A DNA stretch of 64,000 bases from Rutpela maculata. Taxonomy: Eukaryota; Arthropoda; Insecta; Coleoptera; Cerambycidae. Location of the stretch: contig OW386289.2 of NCBI GenBank assembly GCA_936432065.2, positions 135,334,015 to 135,398,014 of the forward strand, read 5' to 3'. Within the stretch, counting starts at the first letter, position 1. Every line of letters starts with the position of its first letter. Both the position numbers and the translations under genes were made by a program. Below, piece by piece: positions 1 through 10,937 of this stretch. The notes below the pieces were generated by a model. That model saw only the letters and a list, made by a program, of their open reading frames with translations. It did no database searches and was not told the origin of the DNA.

Positions 1-90
1 TATTTTATGATTACTTACAATTTGTAATCGAACCATTGAGAAGCAGTAAAAATTCCGATTTCAACCGATATATCACACTCGCAAAAAATT
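1..90. repeat. Partial dispersed repeat, copy 1
   Basis: The first ~90 bases closely match 10776-10865, with a few substitutions and one extra base. The window therefore opens inside a copy of the same dispersed repeat; its other end lies outside. No coding signal was seen. The stretch 90-390 is A+T-rich and shows nothing recognisable. Confidence 0.75.
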
Positions 91-389
91 AAACGGCTCT
101 AATGATCCACCGAGTGGGGAGGGTCCAGCCGCTTCTAGTAGCTGCTTTATTAAAATGAATTTGCGAGATACTATAAAAAACATATAATGATGAAATTGTC
201 ATAATTTTAAATCGAAAATAAAGGTCTACAATACTCTAATGGATGGACACCAGCAATTACTTTCATACATCTCTGTAACACAAAAGGTTATCAGCGTCAG
301 AGGAGTTACCTCATGATACCATAGCACTTGTACGACTAGGTAAGTGCACGTTGTGCATTTAATGGTGTTTTAATGTTCGCCAGTTTTTT

Positions 390-1165
390 AAGTTAACGTC
401 AGAGAAATATGTATCCTGATGTTTCATTACCTAAATGTTCAATATGAGAAGACCAATTTAGTGAATGATCTAAAATAACCCCAAAAATCTTCACACTTTT
501 ACCTACAACTAAAAAATTATTAGAGTAAAGAATCAACTTCTGGGTTTGTCCCTGTTGAGTTTAAATACATTATTATTATACCAATGTCTAGCAAAATTTG
601 TATTAGACCATCCATATTTTTGTTCCCATTTATTAGTGTAGCGTCATCTGTGTACATTACAACGTTGTTTGGGAAAAGATAAAAATAAATCATTTAAAAA
701 TATAACAAATAGGGGACCTGAAACTTACCCTTGGGGCACTCCGTATTCTAAAGTTCTAAAATTAGATATATTATTGTTACTAGATACACAGTGTTTACGG
801 GTACTTAGATATTATGATTCAGTTTTAAAGGTATGCCTCTAATGTAATAGAAATTAAATTTACTTATTAATAAGCTGTGAGAGACGCAGTTAAATGCCTT
901 GCTAAAGTCGACTAGAGTAACTGTATAAGTTCCTTCCTTAAAACCTTCGACAATGTCCCTTACAACTTAATAGATGAAATTTTTTCTGCATTAGTGTAAC
1001 ATGGAATATTTTTCAGAAAAGTTCATGATTCTTTTTTTTAATACGATTACAATAATCTTCCCAAACACTGGTATAATTGATATTGGACCATAGCCATGAA
1101 TATTAAGGCCTCCTTTTTTAGAAATTGGCACAATTCTCCTTATCTTAAATACATCAGGATAGAAC
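390..1165 (-). pseudogene. LINE reverse transcriptase remnant (Jockey/CR1 group)
   Basis: On the minus strand a decayed reverse transcriptase of a non-LTR retrotransposon can be followed through several frames. Recognisable blocks in order are GYGPISIIPVFGKII (~1095), LVDFSKAFNCVSHSLL (~920), YGVPQG (~755), the catalytic-box variant MYTDDATL (~660), and IFGVILDHSLNWSSHIEHL (~500-440). In this family the aspartates of DFSKAF and the xxDD box bind the catalytic metal ions; YTDD stands where F/YADD is usual. Stop codons and frameshifts lie between the blocks, so it is inactive. Endonuclease and 3' UTR are absent or unrecognisable. The clade is inferred from motif style only. Confidence 0.85.
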
Positions 1166-2034
1166 CTTGACTAAAACATACATTTATAACATGTGTTAAA
1201 AAGTTAATAATAATATCTAAAGTGCCTTTTATTATGTTACCATTGATATACTTATCTTTAATCGTTTTTGAGATAATCAGACTTCTATAATGTTAACAAA
1301 TACTTTTAATACTAGTTCTTTATGTAATCGTTCAATACTATTATAATATAGCATTAAATCGTTCTTGATTCAGCTCAAATCGGATAAATAATATTCTGTA
1401 TTATCTGTCATTACACTACATAACATAACACAATACATTAATTAAAAAAAAAATGCATAAAAACATTAATTATGTAATAATAATATTAATAGTAACAATA
1501 GCTTCATTCGCACAACTTCTTTTTACATTTAACAAAAGAAAATAATGAAAGAAATAGTACATATTAAGAGAAAAGGCGAAGATTCAGCTCAAGTAGGGAG
1601 TTACAGGAGCTGGTCTTATAATTAACTCAGAGGTAGACGAAAAATAAAAACTTATTCAAAATTACTATAAATTGTTTTAAATATTATGTACGTACATACA
1701 AAAAAGGAGGCAAACAAATACATATTTTTAAAATTGATTTTTTATTGATTTAGTGTGACATGGCTGTATTAAGATATCAAAACTAGCAAACATAATACGT
1801 TTACTGTGAATTGGCATAATATAATGCTTAACATATTCATGAATTATCATTTAAAGAAGGAAGAGAAAAAAAGTTTTTTCTAAAAGAGCTGAGAGGCAGA
1901 GGGCGGTTGGAGGTGAGGCGGTAAATGTGTACGTTTAAATACAATTGTGACAAGCTTTATACTCCTGTAGACATCTATGGGAGTTTCCTCTAAGTTCCAC
2001 GTATAAGTAACAGATAGCTAAGTTAGTTGGTTAG
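1166..2034. other. A+T-rich stretch, nothing recognised
   Basis: Mostly A+T-rich sequence with short homopolymer runs. No conserved coding block, tRNA-like fold or terminal repeat was seen. The far 5' part of the neighbouring LINE remnant could extend a little way into it. Confidence 0.4.
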
Positions 2035-2382
2035 TTTGTCAATAATCCGAGAGATGGCGCGACATTTAGAAACATCTAGACAACTCGTGGCATCTACTGG
2101 AACATGGTAGAATATTCCAAAACAAATTACCTAGGACTATTTAAAGAAATGGGGAAGCCGTGTGAAGACAGTACAGATCAGTAGACAGTTCAGTTCAGAT
2201 AGCGAGTTCAGAAAGATAAAAGAAGTAATCATAGTGATCAAGTGAGCGAATTGAGGAAATATAGTATTCAGTGTAATATTAGTAAAGTAATTATTTGTTG
2301 TAATTAGTACGTGAGTCAATAAATTAGTGTTTAGTGTACCCTGGTGTTATAATTTCCAGATCCACGATAGAGGGTGTTTACA
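2035..2382 (+). mobile_element. LTR-like block, possible solo LTR
   Basis: The layout resembles an insect LTR. There is a TATA-like ACTATTTAAA near 2136, then a purine-rich leader with repeated TTCAG motifs (~2185-2210), an AATAAA signal at ~2319 and an end reading GTGTTTACA at ~2382. The minus-strand solo LTR at 13866-14274 has the same order of parts. I could not find the left TG end or a target duplication, so the boundaries and the call are tentative. Confidence 0.4.
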
Positions 2383-2439
2383 AAAAGAGATGTAAATACG
2401 TAACATAATTAAAAAAAAAAAACAAACAAAAAGTCACTT

Positions 2440-3006
2440 ACAGGTAAATGTACTTAGTAAATAACCGGCAATAATAAATAATTCCTATAATGCTTGTTAA
2501 AGGACAGATAGGTATAAGTTTTGAGATGTAGAGGTAAATAGTTATATAGATCTGCTATATTTTAGGAGAAGCTCCTTTCAAATGTAACTGTTTATGATAT
2601 AAAGGTGTCAAGTTCACTTTGAACCTGTTGTTTAAATTATGTGCATCTGTCCGAAAAGAGATTTTTTCATAAAGGTATGAGAATTTTTTAAGAATAATAA
2701 TTTCTTGTAACTTTCGTTTATTTTTCATATTTAACCAGTTTGAAGTGACAAGTTTGTGACTTATTCACTCTCGTTTTCTGACTGAATAAGCGAATCGTAA
2801 ACCGTTGAATTTTCTGAATTCTTTGAGTAATTGCAGGTGTTAAACAAGGACCGAAAGCTGTGTCAAAGTAGTAAACGGAAAGCACTAATGTATCACATAA
2901 TAATGATTTTAATTGAGTATTTAAAATATGTTTAGAATTATACAATAACTAACTACAAAATGTGTTTAAGTATCTAATTACAGTCCTAAATTTTTTGCCT
3001 TATATG
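2440..3006 (-). pseudogene. LINE C-terminal region, downstream half of split copy
   Basis: This is the minus-strand continuation of the LINE whose RT domain lies at 3359-3955. Readable blocks are SLLCDTLVLS, then FGPCLTPAITQRIQKIQRF (~2860-2810), NWLNMKNKRKLQEI and a run like FRTDAHNLNNRFK with frameshifts. These are typical of the region after the RT domain, where 'YGPCL...RIQ..QN' is common. The 3' end reaches a T-rich tail on the minus strand at about 2410-2440. It is inactive. The two halves are separated only by the SINE insertion. Confidence 0.8.
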
Positions 3007-3014
3007 TTAATAAG

Positions 3015-3358
3015 GGGATGAGGTACGATCACCGGTTTAAGTTCCGTCGCTCGATCAGCGAGGCGCAGCAACGCTGTGCGAGTCCGGCACTTGGATGGGT
3101 GACCCATGATCTCATCTAATAGTCGGTAGGCTGCCAACAGAGACAATCCTAGGGCTAGTGAACCATCTTGAAAGGCGGTGGCTGGTCCAGGAGACCCGGC
3201 AACCTCGGGCTATTGCGCCACGAAAGGTGGTGGGTGGACCAGGGTGGATCAAAGTTGGTGGTCGAGGACCGTGGTTTGGAGTCCACGCTAAACTGTAGAT
3301 CCCTAGGGCAAAATGGGCTATCCCGGCCTGATTGTCTAGTAAAATAGCAGTACTAATA
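3015..3358 (+). mobile_element. 5S-like SINE inserted in a LINE
   Basis: A GC-rich block inside an A+T-rich LINE. It begins GGGGATGAGGTACGATCACC, resembling the 5S rRNA internal-promoter region (GATCACC..TTAAG), and contains CACTTGGATGGGTGACC at ~3090, the conserved 5S segment after box A. It is flanked by an 8-bp direct repeat GTTAATAA (3007-3014 and 3359-3366), the mark of a retrotransposed insertion. The body (3120-3340) is unlike the other 5S-like elements in this window, so it is a separate family. Such heads supply a polymerase III promoter in 5S-derived SINEs. Confidence 0.75.
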
Positions 3359-3955
3359 CGTTAATAAACTAGATTTATTAATAGTGTGATTTCCTGTTTA
3401 TACTTGGTCCTATTTTTATTCTTAGCAAACAGCAACACTTGTTGGGATTTAAATGAAGGGAATGTTCTAAGGAGACATTATATATTTAAATCATCATTAA
3501 TGACTTCACAAGTATTTTTAACGTCACTGGGAGAGAATGAATAATAAGTCTGCGTATCATCTGCATATATTTGAATACAACAATTATTAATGGCATTTAA
3601 TAAGAACACTGTGTAAATAGAAAATAAGACAGGGCTAAGAACAGACCCTTGGGGAACGCCACATGGTATTCTTACTAAATGAGAAAATGTTTCATTAAGT
3701 ACCACCCTTTGTCTTCTATCATTAAGATAGTTTTCAAAAAATATTGTATCACTGTCTTCTAGACCAATATGTTTTAAAATTGCTAACAAAACATCGTGAT
3801 AAATTGTATTGACTGCTTTGGAAAAATCAAGCAATACTGGAAGAGTAAATTTACCAGAGGTACGTTAAATAAGGTAATGGCACAACTTATGTAACTGGAA
3901 GTATATTATTATACTCTTCGCAAAAATGAAGATGGTGATCGTACCTCATCCCCTT
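3359..3955 (-). pseudogene. LINE reverse transcriptase, upstream half of split copy
   Basis: Minus-strand RT core with one long open stretch (3834-3478). Blocks in order: LLDFSKAVNTIYHDVLLAIL (~3830), FFENYLNDRRQRVVL (~3745), CGVPQGSVLSPVLFSIY (~3665-3610), IYADDTQTYYSF (~3570-3535), then SLEHSLHLNPNKC after a frameshift. Both RT aspartate motifs are intact (FSKA context and YADD). The N-terminal RT part and endonuclease are missing; at 3955 the copy joins a 22-bp leader shared with the SINE at 3015. It belongs to the Jockey/CR1 group by motif style and is dead through truncation and stops. Confidence 0.88.
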
Positions 3956-4325
3956 GTTTGATCGGCACACTTCTAAAACCGGAAATATCGCTCGTAGAGA
4001 AAAAAATTTCATATCATTGTGTTAGCGAAGGAATTCTGAACAATTTTCAAAATGTTCGTATGTCTGTCCGTTTGTCAGTCACGTTTCTTGTAAGCACGAT
4101 AACTTAAAAAAGAAAAGTCCGATTATCTTGAAATTTGGAAAGTAAGTTAGTGTTAGCTAGAGGAAGAACTCTATTGTTTTTGAAGAAAATCAATCAGTAA
4201 ACGAGAAAGTTATTAATCATTTGATTTAAAAAAAATTATTTTCTTAATTTTTGTCGCTTGAAATCTTGTGAAATGTTATCTCTATATTTTTTACTAATAT
4301 ATATTTTATAATATATATCCAATGC
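3956..4325. repeat. Dispersed 'GTCTGTCCG / CACGATAACTT' repeat
   Basis: Holds a short motif chain (TGTCTGTCCGTTTGTCAGTC, then AGCACGATAACTT, then TTGAAATTTGGAAA) that recurs in diverged form near 10615-10690, 19310-19420 and 42840-43400. It is non-coding and of unknown class. The 3' part is plain A+T-rich DNA. Confidence 0.5.
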
Positions 4326-4329
4326 ATTG

Positions 4330-5190
4330 AAATGTGATTCTCGAAAGATATATACGGCCACGACAATGCGGAAGTTGAGAGTATTAGAACACAAATTTAT
4401 GCGCCTCATTTCAGACTCTAGTAGGTACACCTCTCTCGGAGATCTCTATGCACGTTGCCACGACATAACCCTACTAGTGGACTACGTTCAAGAAACATCG
4501 CAAAAATTCTATCAGTTCAAACTGGGAAATAGTCCGCTAACCCGCAGTATTACACGAATCAGACAGCATAATGCCATACTTTTCGATATCACATATCCCC
4601 TACCATATCAGGCGTTGCCTATTTTCCGGCAACTCCCTTAGCTACACTTCCTTCTACGATAACTTACCTATCCTTACTCTTTATCTTTCCTTAACTTTAT
4701 ATCTTTCCCCCTTTATGTTTGTATTATTTGTTCTTTTATCCTTTTTGTTCTTTTTGTTCCCTTTTTTGTTGTTTTTTTTCCAAATCCCCTCTAGGCCGAA
4801 AATTTCTTAGAAATCCCAATTATTAAACCACAGCATTTTTAACTACTCTACCTTCCTTGTTGGCGATCAGACCGCAAGGTGGTCATTTGTTCGAACGGGT
4901 TGTTCCGTTTAATTGTGTTTCCCGTATCAACAACCAAAATTCATTAAGAGCGTGTTTCGCCCAGCGAGTTTAGTTATTTAGTGTAATATTAATCAGTTTT
5001 AGGTCCATGTGGACACGTATTATTACTTTTATTTAGTTTTAAGCCAAACCGGACCTGCTCCGTCCAACCTTACACCCACCACGGCACTGCGCACCGTGGT
5101 TGTCTGGCTGAGTCCGGGCCAGGTTCCGGCAAGGCACATTACATGTACACCCAATTAATAATAAATTCTTTTTGTTTGTTGTTGTTGTTG
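4330..5190 (+). mobile_element. 5'-truncated LINE 3' end
   Basis: The first 310 bases are open and read LRVLEHKFMRLISDSSRYTS and DLYARCHDITLLVDYV, the C-terminal tail typical of Jockey-type ORF2, where a conserved 'R.I...R' and 'DL......I' region follows the RT. The frame ends at 4641. A GC-richer 3' UTR with small hairpins (GACCGCAAGGTGGTC at ~4870) leads to a (TTG)n tail at ~5171-5190. Upstream RT is absent, as expected for incomplete reverse transcription. The tail differs from the (TTA)n tail of the LINE at 45 kb, so these are different families. Confidence 0.75.
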
Positions 5191-5239
5191 CTTGCAATCC
5201 AAAGATCGTGTGTTCAAATCCCAGGCAGGTTGGACTTTT

Positions 5240-6180
5240 TTTTTTTCAATTTTTTTCATATATTTTTTTTTCACAACAAAGTTGGTATCACAAAATTGAG
5301 GATGTCCAAAAACTAACATTATTTACAAGAAAACTGCGAAGAGTATCCTATAGAATGTGTAATAATTATATAAAAAGGTCAGTAAATTGGGGAAGATTAC
5401 CTACATTTTTAGCTTGTTATTATATACATACTAGGTCATTTCCTTTGCATAAGAAATGTGACACTAATTTTGAGTGACAGAGATGGCATCAACGCGGATA
5501 TCATAAGTTAAAGAGAGACAATCTGATACCAGTGCAGCTCAGTGCTACACTTTTGGTTGATGATAAGTAATTACTTATTTCCAATTCCGAGGCAGTTTTA
5601 ATAATTAAACTAAAACTAGTTAATTTATCTTTGTTCATATAATAATAAAAATAATTTTATTTATATTATTATCTTTTTTAAATTTACCATGCAAATAAAT
5701 AGTAATTAATTAACATATTCTGAACAAAAATAACAGATCTCGCGAAAAGTTTTCGATAAAACTTGAATGTGATAATCAAAAACATTATTATTACTTATTT
5801 GGCGGTGAAACTGAATTTAAAAAAATACGCATTAATTTCATTAACGTCTGAAAGATTATTTGGAATAATTACTTTCACCATGTAACAATGAAAAATAAAA
5901 CAACACATATTTCAAGGTTTGAAGTCATGTACGTACGTAATTTTTTACATAAACTATGTCTTAAATACTAACAAAAACTAAACATTTTTATCATAGCCAA
6001 CGTGTCAGTATCGAGTACCAATAAAAAGCAAATCCATAACTCTATGAACAGGAGGGTATGTTATCTGGATTTTGGAAAATGATAAAAAGGATAAAACATC
6101 ATTTAGGCGTAAATCAAATCCTTTAGAGTTTAAAATTGATAAAATCCATTTATAAGCGACGGTTGGCTTCACTTATAAAG
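5240..6180. other. A+T-rich stretch, nothing recognised
   Basis: Low-complexity T runs at 5235-5275, then ordinary A+T-rich DNA. No protein motif, terminal repeat or RNA fold was supported. Confidence 0.4.
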
Positions 6181-6425
6181 TATTAGCAATCGTTTTACGT
6201 TATATAGTCTTTAGGTCCCCTTGTGGCAGTCTATCATACGGTTTCGGGGTTGTCTTTTAGGGGTGGCGGAGCCCTTAAACGAGAATCACGTCAGGCGACA
6301 AAACTGCGCGATTTACCCGCCTATACGTCACTTGCTAAATTAAGAATATGATCCCTTCTTGATCCTGGATGTCATGAAGAACGCCCATTCCTTAATTGCG
6401 GGTCGTTTGTACATTTTAATTTCAT
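6180..6425. promoter_or_regulatory. GC-richer island, candidate conserved non-coding element
   Basis: This ~245-bp stretch is clearly richer in G+C than its surroundings. It shows no repeat match elsewhere in the window and no convincing reading frame. Such islands in an otherwise decayed repeat landscape can be conserved regulatory DNA, but nothing in the sequence proves it. Confidence 0.25.
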
Positions 6426-7970
6426 TTTTAATGGGGATTACTTTCATGAGGCGTCTCTAATGAAGTGGTGCTGAAATGAGTACACTAACTTAGATTCCAG
6501 CGTGGCCATGTAATTGTTTTCACGATTATGTTTTGGATATGTCTGGTTATGTAAATAATTTCGGAACAACCGACAACATCTATTCGCTTTAAAATTACGA
6601 ATAATTAATAAATCAATCATAAAGACACAGGTAAGAGCACTAGCTATTTTTTTTTTAGAATTTTGAAAAAGGAGGAGGTTGTCAACTCGACACATATGTA
6701 TGGTTTTTTAATATACAGGCTGTCAATTTTATCAATGCTATTTTTTCTACTCATACATATATAAATATCAATTTTTCCACTGTTTGCTCTATATAAAAGT
6801 CACATTTTTTTACTCTAGAGATGAAAATATTTTTATCTCTACTTTTCGTTTTTTATAAGCTTCATTTCATTTTTATATCATGATTTTATCAATCTTTTGA
6901 GATATTTCAATTTTAAATACATAATTTTCTTGCGTATGCGCTCAAGCGCCATCTTTAAATCTTTATATCTCTGGAACAGTTTGTGGTAGGTAAGTAAAAA
7001 AAACAAACTATTCGTTTTTTTTTAAGCTTCGTTTTTGTGCTCTTTCCATTTTGTATGAAAAAATATTTTCTGAGCAATTTGCAACAACCCGATTTAAAAA
7101 AAAATTACGAAAATTTTAATTATTGAAAATGGGTACAGAATGAAAAATAATTATTTTAAAAATTCTAAAAAAAATTTAAACATCTTAGAAAAAAAAGAAC
7201 AAACCATTCGATTTGTTTTCGTAAAAGCTTTAATTTTGTACCCTTGCATTTCTTTTAAAGTCTACAATTTTCGAGTAATTTAAAAAAAAACGTCTAGGAA
7301 TACTGATTTTAGGGGCTGAAAATTGCAATTTTCAGTTCGCAATATCTCGAAAAATATGCATTTTAGCAAAAACGTGTATAAGACCTTTCTTTCTTATAAT
7401 TTGATTCTCTAACAGATTATGTGTGTATTTTTATTTTTTTTGCGACAACCCCCAAGAAGGGGTGGGAACTACCCCCAACCAAAAAGCAAGAAAAATGACA
7501 ATATAGATTCTTATGTACATACTTTATGAAGCATGTTGAAGGAAAAATGTTGGCAATTCATTACATCGTTTTTGGGCTAGGATTTAAAACCTTCACTTAC
7601 TGTACTATTAATTTATTTCACTTTTTGGAGCTTCTGCCATCTTCAAATTAATTTTAAAAATTTCAGTTTTTTACAAATTGTTTATAAAAAACCTCGAAAA
7701 CTATAATAATCATTATTTTCTTAAAAGAAACATTAAAAAATTCAGATAATTGTATTTTTCGTTGAGATTTCTAAAAATTTTATTTTTTGATTTTGGAAAT
7801 TGCGGTAATTTTCAATGGGTAAACTTTTTAGTACATGGCATTAGAAATCCAACAAAAAAAAATAATTCAAATTCATTCACTATAGCTGGGTTCCGTTATT
7901 TAACATTTATAATGGCTAATTGCTTTGGACTAAGATGTGGAAGTAGTAATTTCTTTAGGTAGCCGTTTTT
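6426..7970. other. A+T-rich repeat-like stretch without a gene
   Basis: Contains phrases common in old insect repeats: a perfect palindrome TGAAAATTGCAATTTTCA at ~7317 and AATATCTCGAAAAATATGC after it. Short open frames here lack any recognisable motif. No terminal repeats could be paired. Confidence 0.4.
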
Positions 7971-7974
7971 AGAG

Positions 7975-8396
7975 ATGTACTCGGCGCGGAACATTTCTTA
8001 AGGATATTTCTACCAACATTGTTATTGTCCTCATCGGCCTATTTCCGCTACAAAGGCCTATAACCGACGCTAGGAAACGAGCTACTCCTAACCTGGAAAT
8101 GTTGCTGAACTTTTTCTCTGTCTAAGAATAGGGAACTTTTACTTGCCTAACATTTGTTAGACCAGAGATCAACTGTTTTACATCTCCTCCGAAGAATGAT
8201 ATATCCACTACGCGATCCTCGCCTCAAATTACATAGCTTCTGCGTATATGCTGATATACAAGTCGTTAGAGGATGGGACGCGATCATCGTGTTTTCCCAG
8301 ATGGGTCACCCATCCAAGTACTAGCAGCGATGAACGGTGCTTAACTATGTATCGAAATGTTTGTACAGTCAAGATGCCTCTACGTTCGCCCCTATC
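7975..8396 (-). mobile_element. 5S-headed short retroelement, copy A
   Basis: On the minus strand, TTAAGCACCGTTCATCG followed by CTAGTACTTGGATGGGTGAC and CTGGGAAAACAC (~8345-8285) matches the 3' half of 5S rRNA, including the region used by TFIIIA and polymerase III. About 300 bases of non-5S body follow. The whole unit aligns with 37072-37470 over its full length, so this is a dispersed family and not a functional 5S gene: the 5' half of 5S is barely recognisable. The start is near 8396, where both copies begin with GGGCGAACGTAGAGGCATC or a close variant. Confidence 0.72.
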
Positions 8397-8490
8397 TTGT
8401 TATGGTCTAATATATACGTTGTGTTGTATCACATTTTGACAGAAAAAAGACAAAACAAAAAAGCTCCCATTGTATTGATATAAGACCCTT

Positions 8491-9638
8491 CCCAACTAGC
8501 AAATTTGTTTTATAATTTAAATCTTATACGATTATTTTGTTTTATTGTTATTTTATTAATGCTTCTAAAATGCTAATTGATTATATTATAGTTGCAGAAA
8601 ACACTATTTGGTTATCTGCAACTCAACTGTTTTATAAATTTATCATTAAATCAATATCTTCACTTATAAGTTATAACAAAAATGCAAAATAAGACATTTG
8701 TGAAAAAAATTCTGTTATATTTTTCATTTGTCTGCTGTCTGTGCTGTGTTTATGTTTATTTAAGATATGGCCCTGTCACAAGACCGTCACCTCCTATTTT
8801 ATAGATATTTTGTAGGAATCGCCTATAGCTTAATTATCTTAAAATGCTTGTTATTAACACAAAAGTATTTTATAGAAGGAAGCCATTTCATGAGGCCAGC
8901 ATTCGAGGTCGTAAATATGACAGGACAAAAAGTTTAAAACCAAATTTTTATTAATATTTGTGGCAGTTAATACATGCTAATTATAAAGTTATGATGATTA
9001 AAACAAATTGGTGTCAAATTCCATTGCAAAAAAATTTTAAAATCTGAAATCAATTTTTATAAAATTCCAAAAATTATTAGAAACCTTCAGTAAACGTGAG
9101 GGGCACTTAAAATTCACCAAAAACACATGGCATAATTCACAGTAACATTTCCTTCGCATCAAAAATTGCAGCCTGTGTGAGTTAACACATCTCTAAAATA
9201 ATTAACGAAAGTAGGTTCTTATTCACTATCCAGCAAAATGACTGAAAGCCTGTTATATATAGAGATCAGCATATTATATATTTGTATATAAATATATGTA
9301 TGCAGCTTTTTGACTACATTAAAGAAATTGTTTTATTTGATTGGTGTTTTATAGCAATAATAACAGTGTGCTTTATAACGCAATTAAATGAAGCTTCAAT
9401 AAAACTGTTTTATAGTGGCGGCACCGAATTTTCTTAGAGCCTGCGGAATTGTTTATACAATTATTCTGTAATGGTTGCAATAGCTTTAATAAAATATCAA
9501 CAATGACTATTTTATAAGATGGTGCCGATTTTACATTTATAGCTGTCGTAATAAGTGTTTCTGAGACTAATGTTGTTTTATAAAATTTATGTCTGAAACA
9601 TTCTGCTGCTCTTATAAAATACCAAATTGCTAGTTGGG
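8491..9638. mobile_element. TIR element 'CCCAACTAGCAA', non-autonomous
   Basis: The ends are inverted repeats: CCCAACTAGCAAATTTG on the left and the complement of CCCAACTAGCAATTTGG on the right. The 1148-bp interior has no transposase frame. It carries many copies of TGTTTTATAA in both orientations, which may be transposase-binding sub-repeats. Flanks are TT on both sides, so the target duplication is unclear (TA is expected from the relatives at 15306, 37936 and 49363). Superfamily not assigned. Confidence 0.7.
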
Positions 9639-9789
9639 TTGGAATATAAAATTTTAATTTTTTAATTCCAAATAGAGATTGAATTTCAAATTAAGTATTT
9701 ATAAATTTCAATAAATCTTAACGAAACATTTAAATCCAGTAATGTTAAAAAATATCAAGATAGTCAACGATAATACATGTTCTTTCTAC

Positions 9790-10180
9790 TCTCAGTTGAT
9801 GCACTATTCAATATAAAAAATGACGTCGTTTACATCATCGCCGAGGCAATAATCGGCTCGTAGACCTTGGTGTTTTGTAATTAGATGCGTGCAGGGCCCA
9901 TAAAACTGACCGAAGGACCGTCATCTGGTTTTTTAGTGTTTCCGCATAATAATAAAAGGCTCGCCTTAGACGCCGTTACTCGCAAATGTTACTCGGGCAT
10001 TTGCGTTTTTGGACATTTATTATACGACTGAATGTGATGTCCATAGATATACCTCCTTGCCCGCCCCTCCCAGCATCCCTGCGAAGCCGATTCGCAGATG
10101 GGATTTGTTTTATTGAGTTTGGTTCGCTCTATTTGTTTCTTATTGTGTCAGATCTAAATCCTATGGCGTATTGATTATTA
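9790..10180. promoter_or_regulatory. GC-richer island, candidate conserved non-coding element
   Basis: A non-repetitive block with homeodomain-type words (GTAATTAG at ~9879, CCCATAAAAC at ~9897) and TGACGTC near 9820. The open frame at 9986-10174 has no recognised motif. Regulatory function is only a suggestion from composition and word content. Confidence 0.28.
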
Positions 10181-10494
10181 GGAACCTCAAAAGAGGACTT
10201 TATGTAGTTGGATAGCGAATAACTTCTGAACGGTTAGATCCATAAACGTGCAATTATGGGAAAAGTTTAGTAATATTACAAACTCAAATCGGGAGCTACG
10301 AATTAAGAAACTGCTCTTTAATTTCTTACGTTATATTTCTGTTTTCCTACGACAGCGATGTTTATTACCGTCGCATTCGCCAAAACATAGAATAATAATA
10401 TTACCACTTCTGATATAAACTTTTTACGCTGTTGTTTAAGACAATTAATTTTCTATCCTTAAGTAAGTTTAAAATTTTCATATTTCACATTTTA

Positions 10495-10910
10495 ACCTCC
10501 CCACAATAAAATTGTGGGAGGTTACTACAATTAGTCCAAAATCGAAAATTGAGATAACATCAAATCTTTACGTTTTGAGGTCCCAGGAACCCAAAAAAGT
10601 TTGTTTTTGAAAAATGTCTGTGTGTGTGTATGTATGTTAGCACGATAGCGGCGAAGCTACTAAACGGATTTGGATGAAACTTTGCATGAGGGTTTCTTTA
10701 GTGCTCCAGAAGATCTGAAAAGGTTTTGGTTGAGATTGGATTACGTTTGGTGCCGTTTTGGCACAACAAGTTGTTTATTTTATGATTACTTACAATTTGT
10801 AATCAAACCATTGAAAAGCAGTAAAAATTCCGATTTCAACGATATATCACACTTGCACTCTTTCGATTTAGTTTCCGTGAAAAAAATTAAAAAACCAAAT
10901 AACACGCTTC
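10495..10910. repeat. Dispersed repeat with terminal hairpin
   Basis: Begins with a hairpin (ACCTCCCCACAAT paired to ATTGTGGGAGGT around 10496-10523) and continues through a 'TGTGTGTATGTATGTTAGC ACGATAGCGG' segment to a tail that matches window positions 1-90. The open frame inside (10670-10918) spans the repeat and has no protein motif, so I do not call it a gene. Confidence 0.6.
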
Positions 10911-10937
10911 TTGTGTAAGAAAAATTTTATAGTCTAA

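Noticed and set aside
3012..3955. A DNA transposon bounded by the 22-bp perfect inverted repeat
   Set aside because: The LINE continues past the left end, and the 8-bp GTTAATAA duplication shows that the insertion unit is 3015-3358 only.
5191..5235. tRNA-like 3' half (TTGCAATCC...GTGTTCAAATCCC) after the (TTG)n tail
   Set aside because: The B-box-like word is present, but the T stem and acceptor stem do not pair and the 5' half is missing. At most it is a fragment of a tRNA-derived repeat.
8240..8345. A functional 5S rRNA gene
   Set aside because: Only the 3' half resembles 5S, with substitutions, and the block continues into a repeat body shared with 37072-37470.
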